Shown: positions 18,250 through 28,752 of the stretch, one piece after another | Layout: each line of letters starts with the position of its first letter | Numbering within the stretch: the stretch's first letter is position 1 | Made by a program: the position numbers and the translations under genes | NCBI RefSeq assembly: GCF_032911225.1 | Contig: NZ_CP136600.1 | Span: 992,001 to 1,056,000, forward strand | Direction: 5' to 3' | Source of the DNA: Thalassotalea fonticola | GTDB lineage: Bacteria > Pseudomonadota > Gammaproteobacteria > Enterobacterales > Alteromonadaceae | Length of the DNA stretch: 64,000 bases | Notes under the pieces: model-generated | What the model was told of the DNA's origin: nothing | Database searches by the model: none | Seen by the model: the letters and a program-made list of their open reading frames with translations, nothing else

Positions 18250-19776
18250 TTAAACTTGCTCTATAGGACGTCCGGGAGATGTCCACTGTACATGAAACTT
18301 TTGCGTTGCTGGCTTATCGACTCGTTTAAACGTATGAGCACCAAAATAATCACGCTGCCCCTGTAATAGGTTAGCAGGTAGAACAGCACTACGCATTGAA
18401 TCATAATAACTTAATGACGCAGAGATAGCGCCGATAGGGATACCCATCATGGTTGCTTTCGCTACCGCATAACGCCAGTTTTGTTGATACTTGCTTAATT
18501 GTTCACTGAAGAATGAATCTAGTAATAAATTCTCCAGTTTATCATCGCGTTCAAATGCATCGGTAATTGATTGCAAAAACGCAGCTCTAATAATACAACC
18601 TGAACGCCAAATTTTAGCTATAGATGCAAAGTTTAATTGCCAGTTTTGCTCCACACTGGCTAATTTCATTAACTGAAATCCTTGGGCATAGGCACAAATT
18701 TTCGCGCAATACAAAGCATCATGTAATTGGCTAACCAATTCTTGCTTTTGAGTATCGCTATAGCTTTCAACATGGGGCGCAGAAAGTGTTTTCGATGTCT
18801 GCTGACGCAAGGTTTTAAATGCTGAAATTGAACGAGCATAAACCGCTTGTGAAATTGTCGGGGCTGGACAACCAACTTCCAATGAACTAACGGCAGTCCA
18901 TAAACCAGTGCCCTTTTGTCCCGCTTGATCAAGAATAAGATCAACCAGGTGTGAACCTGTTTCAGGGTCTTTATGACGTAATACTTCAACAGATATGCCC
19001 ATTAAATAACTATCAAGTACACCTTCGTTCCATTGGGAGAATATATCAGCAATGTCATCACAGCTAAATTGTAGGCCTTCACGCAATACATGATAGGCTT
19101 CACAAATCATTTGCATGTCAGCGTACTCAATACCATTGTGAACCATTTTTACATAATGACCTGAGCCCGCGGGACCAATATAGTCTGCGCAAGGTTCACC
19201 ATCTACTACAATTTGACCTGGTTCAGTACGCTCAATAGGCTTACCCGTTACAGAATCAACTTTAGCAGCAATCGCGCTCCAAATAGGCTTTACCCTAGTC
19301 CACGCATAAGCAGAGCCACTTGGCATCAAAGCAGGACCAAAGCGCGCCCCCACTTCACCACCAGAAACCGCGGAAGAAAAGAAGATAAAGTTGTCCTGAT
19401 AGTTCGATTCTCGCTTTACGGTATCTGTCCATAAACTATTACCGGTATCAATTACGATATCATCAGGCTGTATGCCCGCGCCGATCAAATTTTGACAGAC
19501 TTGATCTACTACCTCACCGGCAGGAACCGATAATACGATAAGGTGTGGCGTTTTTAATTTTGACAAAAGCTCTGTATATGATGAGCAACCAATAACTCTA
19601 GGAGTTTGTTTATTTGTTTCTAGAACATCTTGTTCGATAGCCGCTTCGACCTTTTCAGAATCTAAATCAAAAGCAGCAATTTTATAGCCATTATCAGCTA
19701 AATTTAGAACAAGGTTTTTCCCCATAACACCAAGACCTACAAAGCCGATGTCACATTTATTTGTATTGTTTGACAT
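18250..19776 (-). CDS. gnd: 6-phosphogluconate dehydrogenase, decarboxylating
   Basis: Oxidises 6-phosphogluconate to ribulose 5-phosphate, making NADPH. The N-terminal Rossmann motif GFVGLGVMGKNLVLNLADNG, the VSGGEVGARFGPALMPSG substrate loop and the catalytic HNGIEYADMQ lysine/asparagine region (MVHNGIEY) are all present. The 508-residue length is typical of the long class. It competes with Edd, encoded nearby, for 6-phosphogluconate. Upstream is a HexR-like short palindrome at 19847. Confidence 0.95.
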   Translation of the reverse strand: MSNNTNKCDIGFVGLGVMGKNLVLNLADNGYKIAAFDLDSEKVEAAIEQDVLETNKQTPRVIGCSSYTELLSKLKTPHLIVLSVPAGEVVDQVCQNLIGAGIQPDDIVIDTGNSLWTDTVKRESNYQDNFIFFSSAVSGGEVGARFGPALMPSGSAYAWTRVKPIWSAIAAKVDSVTGKPIERTEPGQIVVDGEPCADYIGPAGSGHYVKMVHNGIEYADMQMICEAYHVLREGLQFSCDDIADIFSQWNEGVLDSYLMGISVEVLRHKDPETGSHLVDLILDQAGQKGTGLWTAVSSLEVGCPAPTISQAVYARSISAFKTLRQQTSKTLSAPHVESYSDTQKQELVSQLHDALYCAKICAYAQGFQLMKLASVEQNWQLNFASIAKIWRSGCIIRAAFLQSITDAFERDDKLENLLLDSFFSEQLSKYQQNWRYAVAKATMMGIPIGAISASLSYYDSMRSAVLPANLLQGQRDYFGAHTFKRVDKPATQKFHVQWTSPGRPIEQV

Positions 19777-19846
19777 TTAAAATATTATCCACATTTACAT
19801 CAAATTTATTATTAACCAGTGTATTTTGCCATAAACCACTTCATTT

Positions 19847-19859
19847 TGTAATATTTACA
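19847..19859. promoter_or_regulatory. HexR-like palindrome upstream of gnd
   Basis: TGTAATATTTACA is a near-perfect palindrome with HexR-type TGTAA/TTACA halves but a 3-base centre, two bases shorter than the usual 15-base site. It lies about 70 bases before the gnd start in the divergent gnd/gapA spacer. Confidence 0.35.
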
Positions 19860-19929
19860 AACAAATTAAGCTTAAATCTAATAAAACTACACAAAAACGC
19901 AAATAAAGCTTGATATTTCGCTCAAATGT

Positions 19930-20999
<1,070 letters not shown>

Positions 21000-21032
21000 G
21001 AAACATATAGACTACTATTAGTTAGTTAACTC

Positions 21033-21058
21033 AAAAGGACCTATATAGGTCCTTTTTT
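21033..21058 (+). terminator. Intrinsic terminator of gapA
   Basis: AAAAGGACCTA pairs with TAGGTCCTTTT across a very short loop and is followed by a T-run. Confidence 0.85.
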
Positions 21059-21195
21059 GTTTTTTTGGGGAGAAGAAATGCAAACTGCCATGGACCGTTC
21101 TATCACATCCATGTGAACTCGGCATTCATAACATCGTTTTAATCATTACTTTAAGTTGTAATCTCAGGAATTTAATAAAGCCAACTAAATTCAAC

Positions 21196-21507
21196 TTATT
21201 TGATATAACTGCAGCAGTAATCTGTAACTTTATTAATTTTGAGTTTAAACGTTGAATCTTTAGGAACTTCAAAGCTTTCACCACCTTTTATCTGTTGCCA
21301 TTGAGAGTTGGGTAAAAGAACATCTAAATCACCAGCAATAATCTCCATTAATTCTTTTTCACTGGTATTGAACTCATACTCACCAGGCAGCATTATACCT
21401 AAGGTTTTGCTCGAGCCATCAGCAAAAATAACTGCGCGGCTAGTCACTTGCCCATCAAAATAAATATTGGCCTCTCGTACTACTGACACATTTTGAAATT
21501 CTGACAT
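21196..21507 (-). CDS. ppnP: Pyrimidine/purine nucleoside phosphorylase (DUF1255)
   Basis: Small cupin-fold nucleoside phosphorylase of the PpnP (YaiE) family, which cleaves several nucleosides with phosphate. The 103-residue sequence matches the family along its length: [26 protein letters not shown] and the [13 protein letters not shown] cupin strand. It stands alone on the minus strand opposite gapA. Confidence 0.93.
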   Translation of the reverse strand: MSEFQNVSVVREANIYFDGQVTSRAVIFADGSSKTLGIMLPGEYEFNTSEKELMEIIAGDLDVLLPNSQWQQIKGGESFEVPKDSTFKLKINKVTDYCCSYIK

Positions 21508-21604
21508 ATTAAAATTCCTACATTAGTTTAAAATTGATATAAAACGTTATTTTAAAACAATATTCACGATGCGTTTCAACGTTTTAGTTATAACTTAGCA
21601 ATAA

Positions 21605-21790
21605 TCAAAAATTTCCCTGAATAGATTGCGTTGGGCATGGCACATTGACGTTTTCAATACTGCATGGTTGTTTAGGATTGGGGTCGAGCACAACTTTCTT
21701 ATTGCCTGAGCCGAATGTGACAGAGGAACAAGCTACAGTGTTGCTAAATAGGCATATAATAAAGAATACATTGCACCTTTGTTTAAGCAT
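21605..21790 (-). CDS. Small putative lipoprotein
   Basis: From the ATG at 21790 the frame gives 61 residues: a basic start (MLKQR), a hydrophobic stretch, and a lipobox-like NTVAC followed by SS, so it would be lipid-anchored. The mature part is short and carries two more cysteines (PKQPCSIENVNVPCPT). The frame is open further upstream (ATGs at 21817, 21844 and 21928), but those add no typical signal. No clear Shine-Dalgarno. Function unknown; may be an envelope component. Confidence 0.45.
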   Translation of the reverse strand: MLKQRCNVFFIICLFSNTVACSSVTFGSGNKKVVLDPNPKQPCSIENVNVPCPTQSIQGNF

Positions 21791-21913
21791 AAAAATAACG
21801 GCCTGTACTAACTTCATAATTGATTCGTTTAATGTAAAGGACATAAAGAATGGCGTCAACGCATAGAGGCTAAGAAACAAACCATGGCAGTTTGCATTCC
21901 TTCTTCCATAAAG

Positions 21914-21938
21914 CAAAAAAGGTCGCAAAAGCGACCTT
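21914..21938 (-). terminator. Intrinsic terminator of the zwf-pgl-edd-glk-eda operon
   Basis: On the minus strand GGTCGC-TTTT-GCGACC followed by six T residues, about 20 bases past the eda stop. Confidence 0.85.
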
Positions 21939-21957
21939 AATTAGTAATGTATTTTAT

Positions 21958-22617
21958 CTATTTTGTAAATTGCCTAGCTGCAGCAACTGCATTTTTAGTA
22001 ATTTCGGTAATTTTAGCCCAATCTTTGTTAGCAACGGCATCATTTGGTACTAACCATGAACCACCAATACAGCTTACATTGTTTAAGTTTAAATAATTGC
22101 CCATATTATCCTGGTTTATGCCACCTGTAGGGCAAAAGCGAATATTAGGGAACGGGCCTGAAATTGATTTGATCGATTTAGAACCACCTACAGCTTCAGC
22201 CGGGAAAAACTTAAAGTGATCAAAACCAGCATCTATACCTGTCATTAATTCTGAAATTGATGCAATTCCTGGAATTAATGGAATTTTTGACTCTTTTGCC
22301 GCGGCCAGTAACTCTTTAGTTAAACCTGGACTTATGGCAAATTTTGCCCCAGCATCAATTGATTGTTGCAGAGTTTCCGGGTTAATTACTGTTCCAGAGC
22401 CAATCATAGCTTCAGGAACATTAGTCGCGATTTCTTTAATCACTTCTAAAGCATTAGCTGTTCTTAAAGTAACTTCTAAAACATTGATGCCACCAGCAAT
22501 TAATGCTTTTGCAATTGGTACTGCATCTTCAACATTCTCTATGACTAAGACAGGAACAATCGATCCTAATGAAAAAATTTCTTCTGGCTGAGTTAGCCAT
22601 GTATTTGTTAACGACAT
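21958..22617 (-). CDS. eda: KDPG/KHG aldolase
   Basis: Class I aldolase that splits 2-keto-3-deoxy-6-phosphogluconate into pyruvate and glyceraldehyde 3-phosphate, ending the Entner-Doudoroff pathway. The Schiff-base lysine lies in DHFKFFPAEAVGG and the phosphate loop in FCPTGGI. The 219-residue length matches the family. Its ATG lies 10 bases inside the end of glk, indicating coupled translation. Last gene of the operon before its terminator. Confidence 0.96.
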   Translation of the reverse strand: MSLTNTWLTQPEEIFSLGSIVPVLVIENVEDAVPIAKALIAGGINVLEVTLRTANALEVIKEIATNVPEAMIGSGTVINPETLQQSIDAGAKFAISPGLTKELLAAAKESKIPLIPGIASISELMTGIDAGFDHFKFFPAEAVGGSKSIKSISGPFPNIRFCPTGGINQDNMGNYLNLNNVSCIGGSWLVPNDAVANKDWAKITEITKNAVAAARQFTK

Positions 22618-23597
22618 AAGTCCTCGTTTATATTTTGTTGAATTAAGTAAGCGCTAGCACCAAGTAAACCAGGTTGTGATTCGGTGATCACAAAAGTTGG
22701 TATTTTCGCATTAAAATGGGTAAACCGACCTTTTGCTTCGAAACGGCGTCTAAAACCGCTCTCTTCAAAGAATTCCAAAAACCTTGGTACAATCCCACCT
22801 GCAATATAAACACCACCAAAACTGGCTGTTGTTAATGCTAAATTACCGGCAAAACTACCCAAAGTTTTACAAAACTGCTCCATTGTCTCTAAACAAATAT
22901 CACAGCGTTTTTCGATTGCACGGTTGGAGATTTCCGCCGCACTAAAGTTTTTTGTATCGACATCACGATAGTGGCAAAGTGCTTGATATATTTGCTCAAT
23001 TCCTAAGCCTGAAAGCAATTGCTCGTAAGATACGCGTGAATATTTTTCTTTTAAATAGTTTAAAATGGCAATTTCAACATCGTTAATTGGAGCAAAGTCT
23101 GAGTGACCACCTTCACCGCCAACACTTATCCACTGATCATTACCCCAAATTACGTTAGCAACTCCTAAACCAGTACCTGGACCACAAATTGCAATAGGTT
23201 TGTGACTTACAACCTCACCGCCGCCTATTTTATATTTTTGCCACTCATCTAAACTATTAATCGACCAGGCAATAGCTGTATAGTCGTTAATCATATGAAG
23301 TTTATTTAAACCTAGATCAGCTTTTAATTTTGCTTTAGAAAAGCTCCATGGCAAGTTGGTCATATCAATTAAGTCTTGATCAACGGGACAAGCAATAGCT
23401 AGACATGCGTTAACGTCTTGCTTAAGACTATTTATCTCTAATGTCTGCAAGTAATCATCAATTACATTACGTAAACAAGGATATTGTGAGCATTGATAAG
23501 TCTTTAAATTTTTAATATTTCCTAATTCATCTAGCATCGCTATACGTAAATTAGTGCCACCAATATCTGCAACAATATTAATTACATCATTTGACAT
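22608..23597 (-). CDS. glk: Glucokinase
   Basis: ATP-dependent glucose kinase of the proteobacterial Glk family (E. coli Glk, about 321 residues; here 329). N-terminal phosphate loop VADIGGTNLRIAML, central AICGPGTGLGVAN, and the GGEGGHSDFAP substrate segment with histidine and aspartate-like residues are present. Feeds glucose 6-phosphate to Zwf. Start overlaps the edd stop by one base (TAATG) and its end overlaps eda by 10 bases. Confidence 0.95.
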   Translation of the reverse strand: MSNDVINIVADIGGTNLRIAMLDELGNIKNLKTYQCSQYPCLRNVIDDYLQTLEINSLKQDVNACLAIACPVDQDLIDMTNLPWSFSKAKLKADLGLNKLHMINDYTAIAWSINSLDEWQKYKIGGGEVVSHKPIAICGPGTGLGVANVIWGNDQWISVGGEGGHSDFAPINDVEIAILNYLKEKYSRVSYEQLLSGLGIEQIYQALCHYRDVDTKNFSAAEISNRAIEKRCDICLETMEQFCKTLGSFAGNLALTTASFGGVYIAGGIVPRFLEFFEESGFRRRFEAKGRFTHFNAKIPTFVITESQPGLLGASAYLIQQNINEDLCR

Positions 23598-25435
23598 TAC
23601 ACATTGTCCTCAGAAAACAATGAACAAGCTCCTAGCTCAGCGCCACTTAAATTGTTGCGCATAAAGCCAAACATTTCTCGGCCCATGCCTTGATGTTCAT
23701 GCTGTGCAGCAAATTTTGCCAATGGGCGGTTGTTAAGCTCTTCTTCATCAACCATTAATGTTAATTCACCAGTTAAACCGTCAACTAAAATCATATCGCC
23801 AGTTTGTACTTTCGCAATTAAACCGCCATCGAGTGCTTCTGGCACTAAATGGATAGCAGCAGGTACTTTACCTGATGCGCCAGACATACGGCCATCAGTA
23901 ACTAAGGCAACATTGAAGCCTTTATCTTGAAGAACACCTAATGGTGGCGTTAATTTATGACATTCTGGCATACCGCGGGCTTTAGGGCCTTGGAAACGAA
24001 CAACAGCAACAAAATCTTTATCTAATGAGCCAGATTGAAAAGCAGCATCAAGTTCATGTTGATCTTCAAATACTACCGCTGGCGCTTGTATAACTTCTTG
24101 ACCATCGCGTAAAGAAGAGGTTTTCAAAACAGAACGACCTAAATTACCTTTAAGTAGTTTTAATCCACCATCTGCTTTAAATGGTACACCAGGGTTTGCT
24201 ATAACTTCAGCATCGCCAGATACTGTCGGTCCATCAATCCAAACTAATTTACCATCTTGCAAGGTAGGAACTTGCGTGTAACGTTCTAAACCTTGTCCAC
24301 AAATTGTATCTACATCTTCATGCAGTAAACCCGCATCTATCAGCTCTCTAAACAGTAATGCCATACCACCAGCTTCTTGGAACTGGTTAATGTCAGCAAA
24401 ACCATTTGGGTAAATTCTAGTGATTAATGGCACTGCATCAGATAAATCGGCAAAGTCATCCCAATTAATGATGATCCCGGCCGCGCGAGCAAAGGCGATA
24501 ATATGCATAGTCAAGTTCGTTGAACCACCAGTTGCAAGTAATGCAACGATTGCGTTAACGATTGATTTTTCGTTGATCATTTTACCAACAGGAACAAAAT
24601 TACCCGATTGTTGAGTTAACCGCGTAACTTGTCTGGCTGCAGCTTTAGTGAGCTCTTCTCTAAGTTCAGTGTTTGGCGCAACAAATGAAGCGCCAGGTAA
24701 ATGCAAGCCCATCACTTCAACGACTAATTGGTTTGAGTTTGCCGTTCCAAAAAACGTACAAGTACCAGCACTGTGATAAGAAGCAGATTCAGCTTCTAAT
24801 AATTTATCTTCACCAACCTCGCCTTTAGCATATTGTTGTCTAACACGAGCTTTTTCTTTATTTGGAAGTCCTGAAGGCATTGGCCCTGCTGGTACAAAAA
24901 CTGTCGGTAAATGACCAAATGTCATTGCAGCAATAAGCAGACCAGGAACAATTTTGTCACAAATACCAAGCATTAAGGTACCGTCAAACATGTTATGCGA
25001 CAGCGCAACGGCTGAAGACATGGCAATAACATCACGGCTCATCAAGCTAAGATCCATGCCCGGTTGCCCTTGAGTTACACCGTCACACATTGCAGGTACA
25101 CCACCAGCAAACTGCGCAACACCGCCGGTATCACGAACAGCTTGTTTAATTATCTCTGGATAAGTTTCATACGGTTGATGTGCTGATAACATATCGTTAT
25201 AAGCTGACACTATAGCTACATCACTATGATTTAACTGTTTTAAAATAGACTTGTCTTCTTTACCACAAGCGGCAAAACCATGAGCTAAATTGCCACAAGA
25301 CAACGCAGAGCGGTGAACTTTTGAAGACTTAGCATTATCTATTTTTGTTAAGTAATCAGTTCTTTGTTTTTTACTTCGTTCAATAATGCGATTGGTGATC
25401 GCGGTAATATTTTCATTCATTTTGATATTCGACAT
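23597..25435 (-). CDS. edd: 6-phosphogluconate dehydratase
   Basis: Iron-sulfur dehydratase of the IlvD/Edd family that converts 6-phosphogluconate to KDPG. At 612 residues it is close to E. coli Edd (603). Cluster-binding cysteines are in VPAMCDGVTQGQPGM and TCTFFGTANSNQ, and the C-terminal DGRMSGASGKVPAAIH signature is present. Begins three bases after the pgl stop; a second in-frame ATG (MNEN) lies 15 bases in. Competes with Gnd for its substrate. Confidence 0.97.
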   Translation of the reverse strand: MSNIKMNENITAITNRIIERSKKQRTDYLTKIDNAKSSKVHRSALSCGNLAHGFAACGKEDKSILKQLNHSDVAIVSAYNDMLSAHQPYETYPEIIKQAVRDTGGVAQFAGGVPAMCDGVTQGQPGMDLSLMSRDVIAMSSAVALSHNMFDGTLMLGICDKIVPGLLIAAMTFGHLPTVFVPAGPMPSGLPNKEKARVRQQYAKGEVGEDKLLEAESASYHSAGTCTFFGTANSNQLVVEVMGLHLPGASFVAPNTELREELTKAAARQVTRLTQQSGNFVPVGKMINEKSIVNAIVALLATGGSTNLTMHIIAFARAAGIIINWDDFADLSDAVPLITRIYPNGFADINQFQEAGGMALLFRELIDAGLLHEDVDTICGQGLERYTQVPTLQDGKLVWIDGPTVSGDAEVIANPGVPFKADGGLKLLKGNLGRSVLKTSSLRDGQEVIQAPAVVFEDQHELDAAFQSGSLDKDFVAVVRFQGPKARGMPECHKLTPPLGVLQDKGFNVALVTDGRMSGASGKVPAAIHLVPEALDGGLIAKVQTGDMILVDGLTGELTLMVDEEELNNRPLAKFAAQHEHQGMGREMFGFMRNNLSGAELGACSLFSEDNV

Positions 25436-25438
25436 CGG

Positions 25439-26131
25439 TTATTCCGCCCAAAAAATATTGCAGGTTTTATCTTCATTTTGTAAAAATGCTCTAATTGGCA
25501 TTGCTACCGCGTCATCATTCGCAAGCGCTTGCGAGATAACATCTTGCTTTGATTGACCGACAACATGTAAATAAAGATGTGAAGCTTGAATTAAAGCAGC
25601 ATAGTTAAACGTAACTCGTTCATAAGGAGCTGTAGTAGGTACAACTTTTATTAAAGCCGGATCTGCATTTTCATCAAGTCCTTGATGCACTTGTGCACTA
25701 CAAGGAAAAATTGACGCTGTATGACCATCTTCGCCCATACCTAAAATAACCACGTCTAAAGGCAAAAAGCTGTTTGCTTGATCAGTTAAATTAGTTAAGT
25801 ATTGCTCGGTTAGTGCATCAGCTTGTTTTAAAGAAAAGAATGTTGCATTTGCAGCATAGTTTTGTAATAAGTTTTCTTTTAATAAACGATCATTTGAATC
25901 AGTATTTTGGGTATCTACCCAGCGATCATCGACTAAGGTTATGGTAACCTTTGACCAATCAATATTTTTATTTGAAAGTTCTTTAAATAAACCTTTTGGC
26001 GTGCTACCACCAGAAAAAGCAATGCTGGCATAGCCTTTATCAGAAATTGCTGCAGTTAATTGCTTGGCAATACGCTGAGCAAATTTTTGATCTAGCATAT
26101 TGCGAGTTCTAAATGTGTTGTTGATGTTCAT
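25439..26131 (-). CDS. pgl: 6-phosphogluconolactonase
   Basis: Hydrolyses 6-phosphogluconolactone to 6-phosphogluconate. Member of the DevB/SOL family: SIAFSGGSTPKGLF near the N-terminus, VTITLVDDRWV and the GMGEDGHTASIFP motif. The start at 26131 (MNINN) is preferred over the upstream in-frame ATG at 26143, since it forms a one-base TAATG overlap with the zwf stop, the same junction style seen at edd/glk. Length 230 is typical. Confidence 0.95.
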   Translation of the reverse strand: MNINNTFRTRNMLDQKFAQRIAKQLTAAISDKGYASIAFSGGSTPKGLFKELSNKNIDWSKVTITLVDDRWVDTQNTDSNDRLLKENLLQNYAANATFFSLKQADALTEQYLTNLTDQANSFLPLDVVILGMGEDGHTASIFPCSAQVHQGLDENADPALIKVVPTTAPYERVTFNYAALIQASHLYLHVVGQSKQDVISQALANDDAVAMPIRAFLQNEDKTCNIFWAE

Positions 26132-27597
26132 TATTCGTCCCAATCTCTATCATCTCTGGCAATAAGAGCAATTGAAGAAACAGGCCCCCATGAACCAGCG
26201 GCATAACCTTTTGGTGCTTCATTTGATGAATCCCAAGCAGCTTTAATACTGTCTATCCATTCCCAGGATGCTTCTACTTCATCACGACGAATAAACAAAC
26301 CGGCATTACCGTTAATCGCGCTTAAAATCAAACGTTCATAAGCGTCAATTACGCGTGAAGAATCGTTTATATCAGAGAAACTTAAATCAAGTTTAGTTTC
26401 TTTTATCTCAAGCTCTTTGGTGATCCCTGGAACTTTGTTCATCACGGTTAACTCTACACCTTCGTCAGGTTGCAGACGAATAGTTAATTTGTTTGCTGGC
26501 AATTGCGAGTAACTATTATCGAAGATATTATGTGGTTGATGTTTAAAATGGATCACAACTTCAGAATGCTTACAAGGCATGCGTTTTCCGGTTCTCATGT
26601 AAAATGGAACACCTGCCCAGCGCCAGTTATCAATCTCGGCTTTAATGGCAACAAAGCTTTCAGTAGTACTGTCTGTTACTGCCCCGTCTTCTTCAAGGTA
26701 GCCTGGTACCGGTTGGCCATTCATATGACCTTTAGTATATTGACCTCGTACCGTTTTTTCATGTACGTTACTGCGGTCAATCTTTCTTAATGCTTTAATA
26801 ACTTTAAGTTTTTCATCACGAATATTTTCTGAGGATAAATCCGTAGGCGGTTCCATAGCGAGCAAAGACAATATTTGTAGTAAATGGTTTTGCACCATAT
26901 CGCGAATTTGACCGGTATCATCATAAAAACCCCAACGGCCTTCTATTCCAACACTTTCTGCAACAGTTATTTGTACATGATCAATACAAGTATGATCCCA
27001 GTTGGTACTAAACAACGAATTGGCGAATCGCAATGATATTAAATTTAATACCGTTTCTTTACCAAGATAATGATCAATTCGATATATTTGAGATTCTTTA
27101 AAATGTCGACTGACTAAATCGTTTATTACTTTTGAGCTTTCTAGATCATGACCAATTGGTTTTTCCATCACTACCCGAGCAAAGTCATTATTTAGCTTAT
27201 GCGCTTTTAAACCATCAGCGATGAGTCCATAAATCGAAGGTGGCGTGGCTAAGTAGTGTAATGTATAAACGTTAGCATCAAGTACTTTTGCTAATGATTT
27301 AAAACCAGCTTGATCAGAAAAGTCTAATTGCACATAGGAAAACAATTTAATAAATTCATCAACTTTATCGGCTGCAATTTGATCTGCGACAAAAGTGTTT
27401 AAATTTTCTTTTACAAACGCTTGAAAGTCAGCGTCTTCAAACGCCACACGGGCAACGCCAATTATTTTAACCTCGTCTACGAGTAGGTCTGCAACAAATA
27501 ATTGATATAGAGCTGCGAACAATTTACGTTTAGATAAATCACCTGCTGCACCGAATAATACGATTTGTTTAGCTGATAATAATGAAGATTCAGACAT
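26131..27597 (-). CDS. zwf: Glucose-6-phosphate 1-dehydrogenase
   Basis: First enzyme of the operon's pathway, oxidising glucose 6-phosphate with NADP. N-terminal dinucleotide motif GAAGDLSKRKL and the catalytic RIDHYLGKE motif are intact. The start at 27597 (MSESSLLSAKQIVLFG) is chosen because a GAGAG Shine-Dalgarno precedes it and it yields 488 residues, like E. coli Zwf (491); an upstream in-frame ATG at 27678 would add 27 atypical residues. A perfect HexR palindrome sits 84 bases upstream. Confidence 0.97.
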   Translation of the reverse strand: MSESSLLSAKQIVLFGAAGDLSKRKLFAALYQLFVADLLVDEVKIIGVARVAFEDADFQAFVKENLNTFVADQIAADKVDEFIKLFSYVQLDFSDQAGFKSLAKVLDANVYTLHYLATPPSIYGLIADGLKAHKLNNDFARVVMEKPIGHDLESSKVINDLVSRHFKESQIYRIDHYLGKETVLNLISLRFANSLFSTNWDHTCIDHVQITVAESVGIEGRWGFYDDTGQIRDMVQNHLLQILSLLAMEPPTDLSSENIRDEKLKVIKALRKIDRSNVHEKTVRGQYTKGHMNGQPVPGYLEEDGAVTDSTTESFVAIKAEIDNWRWAGVPFYMRTGKRMPCKHSEVVIHFKHQPHNIFDNSYSQLPANKLTIRLQPDEGVELTVMNKVPGITKELEIKETKLDLSFSDINDSSRVIDAYERLILSAINGNAGLFIRRDEVEASWEWIDSIKAAWDSSNEAPKGYAAGSWGPVSSIALIARDDRDWDE

Positions 27598-27680
27598 GAA
27601 TATTAATCTCTCAAAATAATGAAAATAAATTACATTTAAGCTTAATTTATACTGATATCGGGCTAAGGTAAAGAACAATT

Positions 27681-27695
27681 TGTAATTTAATTACA
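27681..27695. promoter_or_regulatory. HexR operator upstream of zwf
   Basis: TGTAATTTAATTACA is a perfect 15-base match to the palindromic HexR consensus TGTAATwwwATTACA. It lies in the divergent zwf/hexR spacer, so HexR binding here would control the whole Entner-Doudoroff operon and possibly hexR itself. Confidence 0.85.
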
Positions 27696-27874
27696 GCGAA
27701 CATTCCTTGATATATAAGGATTAACGGCAAATAGGTGTTGTTTATTTATAATAAACCTGGATAAATTATAGAATTACGTTAAAATAATACATAAATATGA
27801 AATAAATTTACATAAAAGCTGTTTTATTTCATAAAAATAATTTACAGTAGCAGTAAATCAACCGAGGCCTGTTA

Positions 27875-28723
27875 ATGAATATATTAGAAAAAATCACCAA
27901 CGAGTTTGATTCTTTTAGTAAATCAGAACGTAAAGTTGCGGAAGTAATTTTAGCTTCACCGGCAACAGTAATACATTCAAGTATAGCTGCTCTGGCTAAG
28001 CAAGCGAATATAAGCGAACCTACCGTTAATAGGTTTTGCCGCCGTTTAGACACTAAAGGTTATCCAGATTTTAAATTGCATTTAGCTCAGTCATTAGCAA
28101 ATGGTACACCTTATGTTAATCGTCACGTAGATGAAAACGACAGCGCTGAAGAGTATACAAATAAAATTTTTGAATCTACGTTAGCGAATCTTGAAATGGC
28201 ACGCAAAAGTTTAGACACAAACTTGATCAATCGTGCGGTCGATGTGTTAACGCAAGCTAATAAGATATCTTTTTTCGGTCTAGGGGCATCAGCAATCGTT
28301 GCCCATGATGCGCAAAACAAGTTTTTCAGATTCAATGTTCCTGTTGTTTATTTCGATGACATATTAATGCAACGTATGAGCAGCATTAATAGCGCACAAG
28401 GTGATGTAGTCGTTGTTATTTCTCATACAGGTAGAACTAAGCCATTAGTAGAAGTTGCCGCCATGGCCAGAGAAAATGACGCTATTGTTATTGGCATCAC
28501 CGATGCGAACTCGCCACTAGCGAAAGAATGCAACATAGTTTTATCCCCTACAGTGTCTGAAGATACCGATTTATATATGCCAATGGCCTCGCGCATTGCG
28601 CAACTTACATTAATTGATATTTTAGCCACCGGTTTTACATTACGCCGCGGTGATAAATTCAGAGATAACTTAAAGAAAGTTAAAGACAGTTTACGTAGCT
28701 CACGTTTTGAGCGTAAAGATTAA
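27875..28723 (+). CDS. hexR: HexR transcriptional regulator (RpiR family)
   Basis: Regulator of central carbon metabolism with an N-terminal RpiR-type helix-turn-helix (about 1-77, including ANISEPTVNRFCRRL) and a C-terminal SIS sugar-phosphate domain (about 120-260, with ISFFGLGASAIVAHDAQ and VVISHTGRTKP). In related bacteria KDPG releases HexR from DNA. Length 282 fits. It is divergent from zwf and sits 29 bases before pyk in the same direction, the order usual for Alteromonadales. Confidence 0.95.
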   Translation: MNILEKITNEFDSFSKSERKVAEVILASPATVIHSSIAALAKQANISEPTVNRFCRRLDTKGYPDFKLHLAQSLANGTPYVNRHVDENDSAEEYTNKIFESTLANLEMARKSLDTNLINRAVDVLTQANKISFFGLGASAIVAHDAQNKFFRFNVPVVYFDDILMQRMSSINSAQGDVVVVISHTGRTKPLVEVAAMARENDAIVIGITDANSPLAKECNIVLSPTVSEDTDLYMPMASRIAQLTLIDILATGFTLRRGDKFRDNLKKVKDSLRSSRFERKD

Positions 28724-28752
28724 TTAAATTTACAATATAAGGTTTCCCCTCC

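Noticed and set aside
28720..28752. Possible HexR site before pyk (TTAATTAAATTTACA)
   Set aside because: Only one half matches the consensus, and AT-rich spacers give such matches by chance.
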